A DNA stretch of 7,439 nt from Immundisolibacteraceae bacterium (GCA_019090185.1 JAHRWJ010000044.1:1-7439), one strand, 5' to 3'; shown: positions 1-6,119, numbered from the stretch's first letter. A program made the numbers and translations. Notes: a model not told the origin generated them from the letters alone.

Positions 1-179
1 CTTTGGTCCAGCAGACTTTTTTCACCTGCCTCAGCCAACACTTCATCCGTACGCTACTGATTGACTTCGGCAATCACCACCCGGGCTCCAGCCTGGGCCA
101 AAGCGATCGACATGGCCCGCCCTCATCCACTTCCACCTCCGGTAACAATGACGACTCCATCAAATAGTTGACTTGCCAT
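1..179 (-). pseudogene. Short-chain dehydrogenase/reductase (SDR), N-terminal part, disrupted by two stop codons
   Basis: Reading from an ATG at 179 on the minus strand gives MASQLFDGVVIVTGGGSG, then a stop, then GRAMSIALAQAGARVVIAEV and further sequence. This is the first beta strand and the glycine-rich TGxxxGxG dinucleotide-binding loop of a classical SDR, followed by the helix and second strand that select NAD or NADP. Codon 19 (123-125) is TGA where the family has Ile, Leu or Met (GSGIGRA), and codon 42 (54-56) is TAG where Gln would fit. The frame is otherwise intact to the window edge, so the damage is two point changes, not a frameshift. A GGAG ribosome binding site lies upstream (complement of 186-190). 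The rest of the gene is off the left edge. An intact SDR would be an NAD(P)-dependent cytosolic oxidoreductase. A downstream restart is unlikely to work because the cofactor loop would be lost. Sequencing error is possible but would need to have happened twice. Confidence 0.85.
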
Positions 180-192
180 CTAGTGTCTCCAG

Positions 193-208
193 GCTATCTA
201 TAGGTAGC
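193..208. promoter_or_regulatory. Near-perfect 16-bp palindrome upstream of the SDR start (candidate operator)
   Basis: The sequence GCTATCTATAGGTAGC reads as an inverted repeat with 7 of 8 half-site positions matching and no spacer. It sits 3 bases beyond the ribosome binding site of the SDR pseudogene, where a dimeric repressor could block transcription. The position and symmetry are seen directly; an operator role is inference. No regulator gene is visible in the window to pair with it. Confidence 0.3.
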
Positions 209-305
209 AGCGATTAAAGCATTGAGTAAAATCAATCAATAAGTAATTCAGTGTCCTTATCTAAATCAAAATAAAATCTGGCTTAGTTGAGAAGTCTCTG
301 AAAAT

Positions 306-905
306 TTATAACTTAAATGTTCGTACATGATTAACGCCAAAAAGACCACCCACATAACGAGTCACTTCAATCACCAGGGTTTTACCGAGTAAAGTAATCT
401 TAATAACTTCTTCATTGATTACCGCATTTTTTCTATATCCGACTCTTTTTCTCAGTTTAGAATTGATGATTAAGGATTTACCAGTTTGCTCATCGATGAA
501 ATGTGAATTATGGCTACCAAAAAGTCGTATTTTCTCATTTTTAACTGATTTATCACCTTTAATTTTAGATCTAAAATCCAAGACCACCCTGCCGTCCAAA
601 TCCTGTTTGGTCTTAAGCCTGACCGTCTCGTACTCAACCTTTTTTAGCGCGGTTTTCTCCGCACCCACACAATGGGTGATCACGCCTTTACCATTAATTG
701 TTTTTTTAACAATAGAGGAAAAAAATTTATCAATATCCGCTTGCTGATTTTTAGTTAACGGCTCAGCATCATCAATCACATAATATGCATCAGCATCTTT
801 CTTATAGTTTGCCGATTGGTCAGAACAATTAATCGCCGCAGCATTAAATGAAATAATCAATGTAAATTTAATAACCAATATTTTCGAAATAGTGACTACG
901 CGCAT
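306..905 (-). CDS. Small secreted protein of unknown function, AT-rich
   Basis: The 199-residue product starts with a typical Sec signal peptide: a basic start (MR..K), a hydrophobic core at about residues 8-20 (ILVIKFTLIISF) and an Ala-rich end near residues 22-24 where signal peptidase I could cut. The mature part is rich in Lys and beta-prone hydrophobics and has just two cysteines (27 and 79), which could form a disulfide in the periplasm. I recognise no domain. The ATG at 905 has an AAGGG ribosome binding site about 8 bases upstream. Base composition is clearly lower in GC than the neighbours: about one third G+C in a sampled 60-base line, against over 60% in a sampled line of the permease gene. 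That suggests acquisition by transfer. It stands alone, 288 bases from the VOC gene upstream and 126 bases from the SDR start downstream. The coding call rests on the signal peptide, start signal and length. The function is unknown. Confidence 0.75.
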   Translation of the reverse strand: MRVVTISKILVIKFTLIISFNAAAINCSDQSANYKKDADAYYVIDDAEPLTKNQQADIDKFFSSIVKKTINGKGVITHCVGAEKTALKKVEYETVRLKTKQDLDGRVVLDFRSKIKGDKSVKNEKIRLFGSHNSHFIDEQTGKSLIINSKLRKRVGYRKNAVINEEVIKITLLGKTLVIEVTRYVGGLFGVNHVRTFKL

Positions 906-1193
906 TATTAGCCCTTATAAATATAAACAATTAAATCGAGAAAACCGTCACCCAAAATCCGGGTTTTGTTCCAATATGGGACGAACTATACATGATCCCG
1001 TTAGATGCTCACGCTAAACAAGGCCACCTCACGACTGGCGCAGGGGCCGAGCACACAAACCACGCTGATAAAAACAGAAAAATGGAGCAACGAGGAACCC
1101 CCATCCCCCGACTCAGTCCACCGCCGATAATAAAGGCGGAGAATTAAGTGACCAGCAGATTACCCTGACCGCCTCCTTACTCTAGCCAACAAC
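906..1193. other. Intergenic region upstream of the secreted-protein gene
   Basis: No credible gene is seen here. Two small symmetric elements stand out: CAAAATCC/GGGTTTTG at 953-968, and CCGCC/GGCGG around a 9-base loop at 1122-1140. Neither is followed by a T-run on either strand, so neither is a convincing intrinsic terminator. The stretch must hold the end of the permease-VOC transcript and the promoter of the secreted-protein gene, but I find no strong -35/-10 pair. Confidence 0.5.
953..968. repeat. 16-bp inverted repeat upstream of the secreted-protein gene
   Basis: The halves CAAAATCC and GGGTTTTG are complementary at seven of eight positions, with a T/G pair as the exception. It lies about 50 bases upstream of the ATG at 905, a plausible place for a regulator to bind. 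There is no direct sign of function. The adjacent AAAACC at 941-946 could also pair with GGTTTT at 962-967. Confidence 0.25.
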
Positions 1194-1544
1194 CTACTCT
1201 GACCAGACCGCAAACTCATTGCCGTTAGGGTCAATAAAGTGCAGCCGCCGACCGCCGGGAAAACTGAAAATCGGCTTAATGATCTCGCCACCGGCCGCTT
1301 CAATATCGGCCTGGGTCGCCTCAAGGTTGTTGCTGTAGATCACCAGCAACACGCTACCCACCTCGGTGGAGACACAGAAATCGGACTGAAAAAAGCCACC
1401 ATCGATTCCGGCACCGCTGAACGCACAATATTCGGCACCATAATCGGTGAAAGACCAACCGAATACGGTGCTGAAAAAGGTTTTTGCTAACGCCAGGTCA
1501 CCTACGGGTAGCTCGACATAATTAATCTTATGGTGCTGGTTCAC
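1194..1544 (-). CDS. VOC family protein (glyoxalase/bleomycin-resistance fold)
   Basis: The 116-residue protein is a single vicinal-oxygen-chelate unit with two beta-alpha-beta-beta-beta modules. The first opens with INYVELPVGDLALAKTFF and FGW at residues 7-30; the second ends with GGRRLHFIDPNGNEFAVW at residues 97-114, the classic closing motif of the family. Glu11, His102 and Glu110 sit where VOC metal ligands usually lie. The closest type I recognise is the CFP32/PhnB-like group of small cytosolic proteins, whose substrates are mostly unknown; the fold also covers glyoxalases, dioxygenases and drug-binding proteins, so no reaction can be assigned. The start is GTG at 1544, not ATG. It overlaps the TGA of the upstream permease gene in a GTGA junction and has a strong AAAGGGA site (complement of 1551-1557) six bases upstream. 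Translation is therefore probably coupled to the permease. Confidence 0.9.
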   Translation of the reverse strand: MNQHHKINYVELPVGDLALAKTFFSTVFGWSFTDYGAEYCAFSGAGIDGGFFQSDFCVSTEVGSVLLVIYSNNLEATQADIEAAGGEIIKPIFSFPGGRRLHFIDPNGNEFAVWSE

Positions 1545-2287
1545 TTTGATTCCCTTTGATTCGTTTCATGCTGCTTGAGTACCGACATGAATGGTAATGC
1601 CAGTTTTAAAAATAGCGCCGTTGCCAACCCCGACGTGCCAAATAACATGCACATCACCACCACCTGATAGCGCACTGCTATCAACGGCGACACCCCGGAT
1701 AGTATCTGCCCGGTCATCATACCGGGCAACGAGACCAGGCCTACGGCGAACATCGAGTTAATCACCGGAATCATCGCGGTCCGCATGGCGGTATTGCGTG
1801 CACTCTCGGGTTTAGCGCCACTGGCCAACTCGGCCTGCAGCCGTTCTACGGCCAGACTGATCGAGTTCATGGCACCGGCGAAAATCATTCCGGCTAGTGG
1901 AATGGCCACCTTTGGGGCCCATAGCGACGGCTCTTCAAGCACCACAATGACCACCCACCAGAGCACACTTCCGCCACACAGCAGAATCGACAAAAAAGCC
2001 CGACTGAATAATTTTTTGCGCTGCTGCTTGACTGTGCCCAGGGCTATCCAGGCGGCGGCAACCACCATCACTGTCAGTACCAGCAGCACCAACCAATGAC
2101 TCGAACCATCAAAAATCGAATCGAGCAAAAAGCCAATCAACGCTAATTGCAGTCCCATTCGAGCCACCGAGTAGAGCGCATTGGCCGAATGAAGTGACCA
2201 GCGCAGCAGCACCAACAACACCACCACGACCGGGATTAACACCAGGAGTAAATTAAATAGCGGGATGACAACCGGATCTGTAGACAT
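1541..2287 (-). CDS. fetB: FetB-type ABC transporter permease (UPF0014 family), orphan
   Basis: This is an integral inner-membrane protein of about 248 residues with roughly seven hydrophobic segments (about 8-29, 39-59, 64-84, 97-117, 127-148, 172-195, 207-229). It matches E. coli FetB (YbbM, 259 residues) in family hallmarks: IPLAGMIFAGAMN at 129-141, an AMIPVINS stretch, VGLVSLPGMMTG at 182-193, and a closing helix starting with RYQVVVMCML. In E. coli, FetB with its ATPase FetA is reported to export iron and protect against peroxide stress. Here no ATPase gene is adjacent: upstream lies a divergent monooxygenase gene and downstream the VOC gene, which overlaps by 4 bases. The ATPase may be elsewhere in the genome. 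The start is uncertain: TTG at 2302, GTG at 2299 and ATG at 2287 are all in frame and none has a clear ribosome binding site. I chose the ATG because it leaves a short N-tail before the first membrane segment. The family call is firm; the iron substrate is inferred from the relative. Confidence 0.88.
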   Translation of the reverse strand: MSTDPVVIPLFNLLLVLIPVVVVLLVLLRWSLHSANALYSVARMGLQLALIGFLLDSIFDGSSHWLVLLVLTVMVVAAAWIALGTVKQQRKKLFSRAFLSILLCGGSVLWWVVIVVLEEPSLWAPKVAIPLAGMIFAGAMNSISLAVERLQAELASGAKPESARNTAMRTAMIPVINSMFAVGLVSLPGMMTGQILSGVSPLIAVRYQVVVMCMLFGTSGLATALFLKLALPFMSVLKQHETNQRESK

Positions 2288-2302
2288 GGGAGTGGGCACC
2301 AA

Positions 2303-2632
2303 AACAACAGCAGAAATGAAAAAGATATCAGCGGCTAAAGATAAACCAAATAGCCTATTGCTGGTTATAAACAGAGCATGCGATCACCTGTTTACAGGCA
2401 GGATCGGCCATAGCAGAACCGTGCCCGAATGTATCATCCGTTTAAAATGGCCATAAATTTGAATCCAACAAAACCCGCCGTTAGCCAGTTTGGCCGACTC
2501 CAAATTCACGTTGCGCCTGTCCATGACCAAACGACTGAATCCAGTGAGCCATAATTGCCACCCACCCGTTCTCATTAGGCATAATCCCGATTCAGATTTC
2601 AAAGCTATATAAAATAAACCTGGAGCTACCGA
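2303..2632. other. Divergent intergenic region between fetB and the monooxygenase gene
   Basis: This stretch of about 330 bases separates two genes transcribed away from each other and should hold both promoters. On the minus strand, TATAAC (complement of 2364-2369) is a fair -10 for fetB, but no good -35 precedes it. CCTGT-TT-ACAGG at 2387-2398 is a short perfect inverted repeat. I searched for leftovers of a FetA-like ATPase and saw no Walker A or ABC signature motif on the minus strand. Open frames on the minus strand here resemble no protein I know and run on into the antisense of the monooxygenase, so I treat them as chance. Confidence 0.5.
2555..2585 (+). promoter_or_regulatory. Weak candidate promoter for the monooxygenase gene
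   Basis: TTGCCA at 2555-2560 resembles a sigma-70 -35 box and CATAAT at 2580-2585 resembles a -10 box, but the 19-base spacing is longer than the usual 16-18. A second CATAAT lies at 2550-2555. The location, about 50 bases upstream of the start codon, is right. The assignment is tentative. Confidence 0.22.
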
Positions 2633-3853
2633 ATGAACAATTCCAGCGCCGACAGCGCCGTCACTTTCCCGCAAGTTGCCGAATTTAATCGCGATGAATT
2701 CCTCGCCAGAGCAGAGGCCATCGGCAAAGTGGCAGAACAAGGCGCGCTTGAGGCGGACATTAACCGGGATATTTCTGCTCGTCTGGTGCAGACCATCAAA
2801 AACGCCCAGATTCCTGACCTCTGGAAGCCCAAGCGCAATGGCGGCCTTAACACCGATGTCAAAACCTATTATGAAATGATCCGCATCATTGCCAGCCACA
2901 ACATGGTGGCCGGTTGGTTATCCTATTTTTTCTCCATTCATGAGGTCTGGGTCAGTTACATGTCACCCCAGGGTCGAGATGAACTGCTTAATAGCGGCGA
3001 ACTGATCGGCGATGTGCTTGCACCCGTCGGCCGAGTAGAAGCCGACGGCGAAGGCTTTCGTATTTACGGCCAGTGGAATTTTGCCAGCGGCATCCGCCAT
3101 TGCGGCTGGATTGGCCTGGGCGGCGTCGCCCAGTTACCGGATGCCAACGCCCCGGAATATTGCATTTTTGCGGTGCCCAGCAGCGAATGCGAAATCATCG
3201 ATAATTGGGACACTCTGGGTCTGCGCGGCACCGGTAGCCACGGCGTTAAACTCGATGGAGCCTATATCCCTATGCATCGGGTTTTGGCGGCAAGTCGAGT
3301 ATTCGGCAGTGGCGCGCCCATGGGCGGCGAATTCGATGCCGACGAACCTATGTATCGGATGCCCTTTCTACCGTTCTTTGCCAGCGCATTTACCGCCGTT
3401 TGCCTCGGCGGTGCCGACCGTATGGTTCGAGAATTTAAAGAACGCACCGCCACCCGCACCCGGGTGTTCACCGGTGGCACCAGCGCTGCTACCAGCGGCC
3501 CAATGCCGGCTGTGATGGCGCGGTTACAAATGAAGTTGCTTGAAATGGAAGGCCTCGCCGACCGCTACAACGGCATCCTCGAAACCTGGCTAGCCAATAA
3601 TCAAACCACCACCACCGACGAAGAGAAGGCCCTGATGTACGCCATCCGCGGTCAGATGGCCCGAAACGGCGTTGAAATAGCCACCGAAGCCAGCCAGGCC
3701 CTCGGCGCGACGGCCCTATTCAAAGGCGACCCGGTCGAAATGTTCACCCGCGATCTACTCACCATCGGCGCCCACGCCAGCCATCTCTATGAAGATGCCA
3801 TGTCTGTTTATGGCGGTACCGTGTTTGGTGGAGCTGCGCATCCGGTCTGGTAA
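2633..3853 (+). CDS. Flavin-dependent monooxygenase, acyl-CoA dehydrogenase fold (HsaA/DszC-like)
   Basis: The 406-residue product has the three-part acyl-CoA dehydrogenase layout: an N-terminal helical domain (about 15-125), a central beta domain (about 127-225) and a C-terminal four-helix bundle (about 245-400). The central domain carries GQWNFASGIRHCGWIGLGG at 146-164 and DTLGLRGTGSHGVKLDGAYI at 193-212, typical of group D flavin monooxygenases such as HsaA (secosteroid hydroxylase), the 4-hydroxyphenylacetate hydroxylase C2 component and DszC. Such enzymes use reduced flavin from a separate reductase plus O2 to hydroxylate aromatic or related substrates in the cytosol. RDLLTIGAHASH at 373-384 fits the C-terminal region of that group. 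The substrate cannot be told. No flavin reductase gene lies in the window, so the partner must be elsewhere. The ATG has a GGAG site seven bases upstream (2622-2625). It is the only plus-strand gene here and stands alone. A true acyl-CoA dehydrogenase is less likely because the W-F-S-G-type loop is of oxygenase type. Confidence 0.88.
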   Translation: MNNSSADSAVTFPQVAEFNRDEFLARAEAIGKVAEQGALEADINRDISARLVQTIKNAQIPDLWKPKRNGGLNTDVKTYYEMIRIIASHNMVAGWLSYFFSIHEVWVSYMSPQGRDELLNSGELIGDVLAPVGRVEADGEGFRIYGQWNFASGIRHCGWIGLGGVAQLPDANAPEYCIFAVPSSECEIIDNWDTLGLRGTGSHGVKLDGAYIPMHRVLAASRVFGSGAPMGGEFDADEPMYRMPFLPFFASAFTAVCLGGADRMVREFKERTATRTRVFTGGTSAATSGPMPAVMARLQMKLLEMEGLADRYNGILETWLANNQTTTTDEEKALMYAIRGQMARNGVEIATEASQALGATALFKGDPVEMFTRDLLTIGAHASHLYEDAMSVYGGTVFGGAAHPVW

Positions 3854-3866
3854 AAATCGCTTCAAA

Positions 3867-3915
3867 ACCTGGGTTTGAGTTAGTCATACTGACTGCACCT
3901 AACCCAAACCCAGGT
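3867..3915 (-). terminator. Long inverted-repeat terminator between convergent genes
   Basis: Arms of 17 bases (3867-3883 and 3899-3915, ACCTGGGTTTG against CAAACCCAGGT at the base) are complementary at 16 of 17 positions around a 15-base loop. The one imperfect pair (3878 with 3904) is A-C in plus-strand RNA but U-G, a tolerated wobble, in minus-strand RNA. The minus-strand stem is also followed by a TTTT run (complement of 3864-3867) and another T-run after GAAGCGA, while the plus-strand side has no T-tract. The element thus best serves as intrinsic terminator of the methyltransferase transcript coming from the right, and may also stop the monooxygenase transcript ending at 3853. Confidence 0.75.
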
Positions 3916-4020
3916 CTTATAACCGCATCCAAATGACTCCGCACCAAAATACTGTTCCATCGGTTCAAGCGATCATGAATCTCCGAAACGAGCCTAGTAA
4001 TCGGCTATAAATCGTACAAC

Positions 4021-4869
4021 CTACCCCGGCTTCCTAAACTTAAGCGTCATCCGGTCTGACTCCCCAATGGCCAGAAAAGGCTCCTCACAGGCGGCCTTCT
4101 CAAACTCATCCTCAATCTTCTTACAACCGCGCAGACTCGGCGGCAAGCTCCAGACCCCATTGGGGTGATCCGTACTATCTAAGCTGTTGTTATTGATCCC
4201 GCTGCTGGCCTCAAACTCAAACCCTGCCCCGGTCAGCACTTCAATCGCATGCTGCTCTGTGACATAGCCAGAGGTGATCATCTGCTCTACTGGGGTGCCC
4301 GGTTTAGCTCGGTGATCGACCAGCCCAAGCACGCCACCCGGTTTCAAAGTGCGAAAGAAAACCGCCGCCATTTCTGCCGCTTCACCGGCCTTGACCCAGT
4401 TATGCAGGTTACGAAAGGTCAGCACCATATCTGCCGATCCCGGCGGTGCGATGGTGGTGCGCTGCGGCACCGAAAGTTCGGTGACTACCGCATGATCATA
4501 AACATCGGGGCGGGCTTCGATTTTGCCGACATAGATCATCTGCACCATCTTGCCGTAACTGGGTAGATCATCCGCAGTGAGCGCAAAATTAGCGCCGTAA
4601 TAGACCCCTTTAGGACGGGTTAGCGGTGCCAACAATTCGGTATACCAGCCGGTACCCGGAGAGATCTCCACTACGGTCATTTCTGGTTGCCAACCGAAGA
4701 ATTTGAGGGCTTCCAGCGGGTGGCGAGCGCCATCGCGGGCGCGGTTTTTGTCGCTACGGTGATCACCCTGCTGAGCTTGTTCTATCAGAGTCTGGACATC
4801 AGTCACAGCAATACTCTGGCCACTAACCAGCATTGATAAAGCAGCGACAACTGCGGTGATTGTTCTCAT
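4021..4869 (-). CDS. Exported class I SAM-methyltransferase-like protein (COG4798-type)
   Basis: From the ATG at 4869 the product is 282 residues. It opens with a Sec signal peptide (MRTITAVVAALSMLVSGQSIA, likely cut after residue 21), then a conserved lead-in (RARDGARHPLEALKFFGW at 43-60) and SAM-binding motif I VVEISPGTGWYTELLAP at 66-82. MVLTFRNLHNW (148-158) and LKPGGVLGLVDHR (175-187) are the later strands of a Rossmann-type methyltransferase. This pattern fits the predicted methyltransferases of COG4798, which often carry signal peptides and whose substrates are unknown. Cys249 and Cys261 may pair in the periplasm. An in-frame GTG at 4938 would add 23 residues, but it has no clear ribosome binding site, lies within a hairpin and would bury the signal peptide, so I reject it. 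The gene follows the LLM oxidoreductase after 94 bases and could be cotranscribed. Whether it still binds SAM is open, since SAM is made in the cytosol. Confidence 0.85.
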   Translation of the reverse strand: MRTITAVVAALSMLVSGQSIAVTDVQTLIEQAQQGDHRSDKNRARDGARHPLEALKFFGWQPEMTVVEISPGTGWYTELLAPLTRPKGVYYGANFALTADDLPSYGKMVQMIYVGKIEARPDVYDHAVVTELSVPQRTTIAPPGSADMVLTFRNLHNWVKAGEAAEMAAVFFRTLKPGGVLGLVDHRAKPGTPVEQMITSGYVTEQHAIEVLTGAGFEFEASSGINNNSLDSTDHPNGVWSLPPSLRGCKKIEDEFEKAACEEPFLAIGESDRMTLKFRKPG

Positions 4870-4876
4870 GCTTGTT

Positions 4877-4882
4877 CCCCTT
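4877..4882 (-). promoter_or_regulatory. Ribosome binding site fixing the methyltransferase start
   Basis: AAGGGG on the minus strand lies seven bases before the ATG at 4869. It is the strongest such site in the reading frame and decides for the shorter protein with an N-terminal signal peptide over the GTG start at 4938. Confidence 0.8.
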
Positions 4883-4904
4883 TGTTGTTTTGCATTTCTA
4901 TTGA

Positions 4905-4936
4905 GAGCCGTTTTAATTAGATTGATTAAACGGCTC
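4905..4936 (-). repeat. Hairpin in the gap between the LLM oxidoreductase and methyltransferase genes
   Basis: GAGCCGTTT at 4905-4913 pairs with AAACGGCTC at 4928-4936, and AAT/ATT extends the stem past one bulged base, giving about 12 pairs around a 7-base loop. On neither strand is it followed by a T-run, so it is not a classic intrinsic terminator. It lies about 35 bases upstream of the methyltransferase ATG and could tune expression, for example as an mRNA-stability or processing element, or act as an attenuating stem. Confidence 0.5.
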
Positions 4937-4963
4937 ACTATCGAGCCAGCTTATTGTTGCCTA

Positions 4964-6016
4964 CTAACGTAGCTGGGGCATTACCCTTTTTTGCATACGC
5001 TCCATGTGGCTGGCCACCAGGTCAGCGGAAATACCGCCGACTCGTGTCCAGCCGAGAACGTGGTTGACGCCATAGTTCTGTTTCAAGGTTTGCATCTGCT
5101 CGACCATATAATCCGGGTCACCGCAGAGCACCGCGCCATGGGCAAGTAGCTGGTCCCACTCGATGGTGGTAAGCATGTCACGCACGCTCTGGTAACCCTC
5201 GTAACCTTTAATTTCGGGCTGCCCAACTTTGGGCGCAATGACTTTACCGAGGTTTTGAAAAAACCAGGTTACTGGTTCGGCAAATTGTTCACGAGCCTGG
5301 TCAGTAGTTTCGCCACAGTACATGGCGCAGAGGGCGGCGACTTCATGGGTTTCTGGATCGTGACCGTGTTTCTCCAGGGTTTCCCAGTAGGTAGCAATAC
5401 TCTGCTGAGATTCCAGGAGGGAGCCACCGAGCACGGGTGAGCAAAGCAGATTGAGCCCATAACGACCGGCTTTCTCGAAACTACTCTCTGATACGGCGGC
5501 CATCCAGATCGGTGGGCGGGGCTGCTGTAGCGGTCTTGGCCGAATCGACACATTTTGATACTGAAAATGTTTGCCTTGGTAGCTGAAGGTTTCCTCGGTC
5601 CAGGCTTTGAGAATAATTTCCAGTGCCTCATCGAACATTTCGGTACTTTGAGTCTGGTCGACACCGTAACCTTCAAATTCTGCCGGTTGATAGCCGCGGC
5701 CAACACCTAACTCAATCCGACCATCGGTGAGCAGGTCGAGCATGGAGAATTCTTCGGCAACCCGAATCGGATTATGAAACGGCAATACCACCACCCCGCT
5801 ACAGAGCCGAACCTTGCTGGTGGTTTTTGCCACCGCTGCCAGCGCTAGCGCTGGTGAGGCACAGAAACCATATTCACTGAAATGATGCTCGGCAGTCCAG
5901 ACCGAATCAAAACCATAGGTCTCAGCGGCCTGCATCAATGCAATCTGTTCATCGAGCATCTGCTGCTCGCCTCGATCCCCGGCACTTTCAAACAGATGTA
6001 ACAATCCAAATTTCAT
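4964..6016 (-). CDS. LLM class flavin-dependent oxidoreductase (bacterial luciferase-like monooxygenase)
   Basis: The 350-residue protein is a full-length luciferase-like TIM barrel. Family signatures are MKFGLLHLF on strand 1, FDSVWTAEHHFSEYG at 36-50, VVVLPFHNPIRVAEEFSMLD at 75-94 and DGRIELGVGRGYQPAEF at 98-114, all typical of the LuxA-like subgroup annotated as LLM class oxidoreductase. RPRPLQQPRPPIWMAA follows in the middle, and CGDPDYMVEQMQ with YGVNHVL closes the C-terminal part. These cytosolic enzymes use reduced FMN and O2 (some use F420) to oxidise substrates such as aldehydes, ketones, alkanes or sulfonates. The exact substrate cannot be read here and a separate flavin reductase is expected. 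The ATG at 6016 has a strong GGGGAG site upstream. The gene ends in tandem TAG stops (4961-4966). It lies 103 bases after the transglycosylase stop and before the methyltransferase gene on the same strand. Confidence 0.93.
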   Translation of the reverse strand: MKFGLLHLFESAGDRGEQQMLDEQIALMQAAETYGFDSVWTAEHHFSEYGFCASPALALAAVAKTTSKVRLCSGVVVLPFHNPIRVAEEFSMLDLLTDGRIELGVGRGYQPAEFEGYGVDQTQSTEMFDEALEIILKAWTEETFSYQGKHFQYQNVSIRPRPLQQPRPPIWMAAVSESSFEKAGRYGLNLLCSPVLGGSLLESQQSIATYWETLEKHGHDPETHEVAALCAMYCGETTDQAREQFAEPVTWFFQNLGKVIAPKVGQPEIKGYEGYQSVRDMLTTIEWDQLLAHGAVLCGDPDYMVEQMQTLKQNYGVNHVLGWTRVGGISADLVASHMERMQKRVMPQLR

Positions 6017-6119
6017 CCCACTCTCCCCGGCCTAGCTATCTGTTTATCGACACGGCTTATGGTCTTCTGTTAGTCAAATTCAGTCCGCTTACTCCATTGG
6101 CTCAATCAACCGCTACTGG

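Noticed and set aside
415..747. 110-codon plus-strand open frame
   Set aside because: It is antisense within the secreted-protein gene, which has a better start signal and a signal peptide.
1009..1104. Minus-strand 31-codon frame resembling a signal peptide (MGVPRCSIFLFLSAWFVCSA start)
   Set aside because: The only purine-rich stretch directly abuts the ATG, so spacing is wrong for a ribosome binding site, and there is no mature domain or conservation evidence.
1122..1140. CCGCC/GGCGG hairpin as terminator of the permease-VOC unit
   Set aside because: The stem is only five pairs with a nine-base loop and no T-run on either strand.
1172..1180. Perfect TAAGGAGG ribosome-binding-like sequence on the minus strand
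   Set aside because: No ATG, GTG or TTG follows at a usable distance, so it starts no gene.
2387..2398. CCTGTTTACAGG as a LexA (SOS) box
   Set aside because: LexA boxes of the E. coli type need CTGT and ACAG separated by eight bases; here the halves nearly touch.
2384..2899. 171-codon minus-strand open frame spanning the intergenic region and the start of the monooxygenase gene
   Set aside because: It is antisense to a well-supported gene, resembles no known family and shows no ABC ATPase motifs, so it is not a fetA remnant.
4870..4938. GTG start at 4938 adding 23 residues to the methyltransferase
   Set aside because: There is no clear ribosome binding site, it lies in a hairpin and it would hide a clear signal peptide; the ATG at 4869 has AAGGGG at ideal spacing.
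5269..5706. 145-codon minus-strand frame inside the LLM oxidoreductase gene
   Set aside because: It is an out-of-frame shadow of the LLM gene with no family resemblance.
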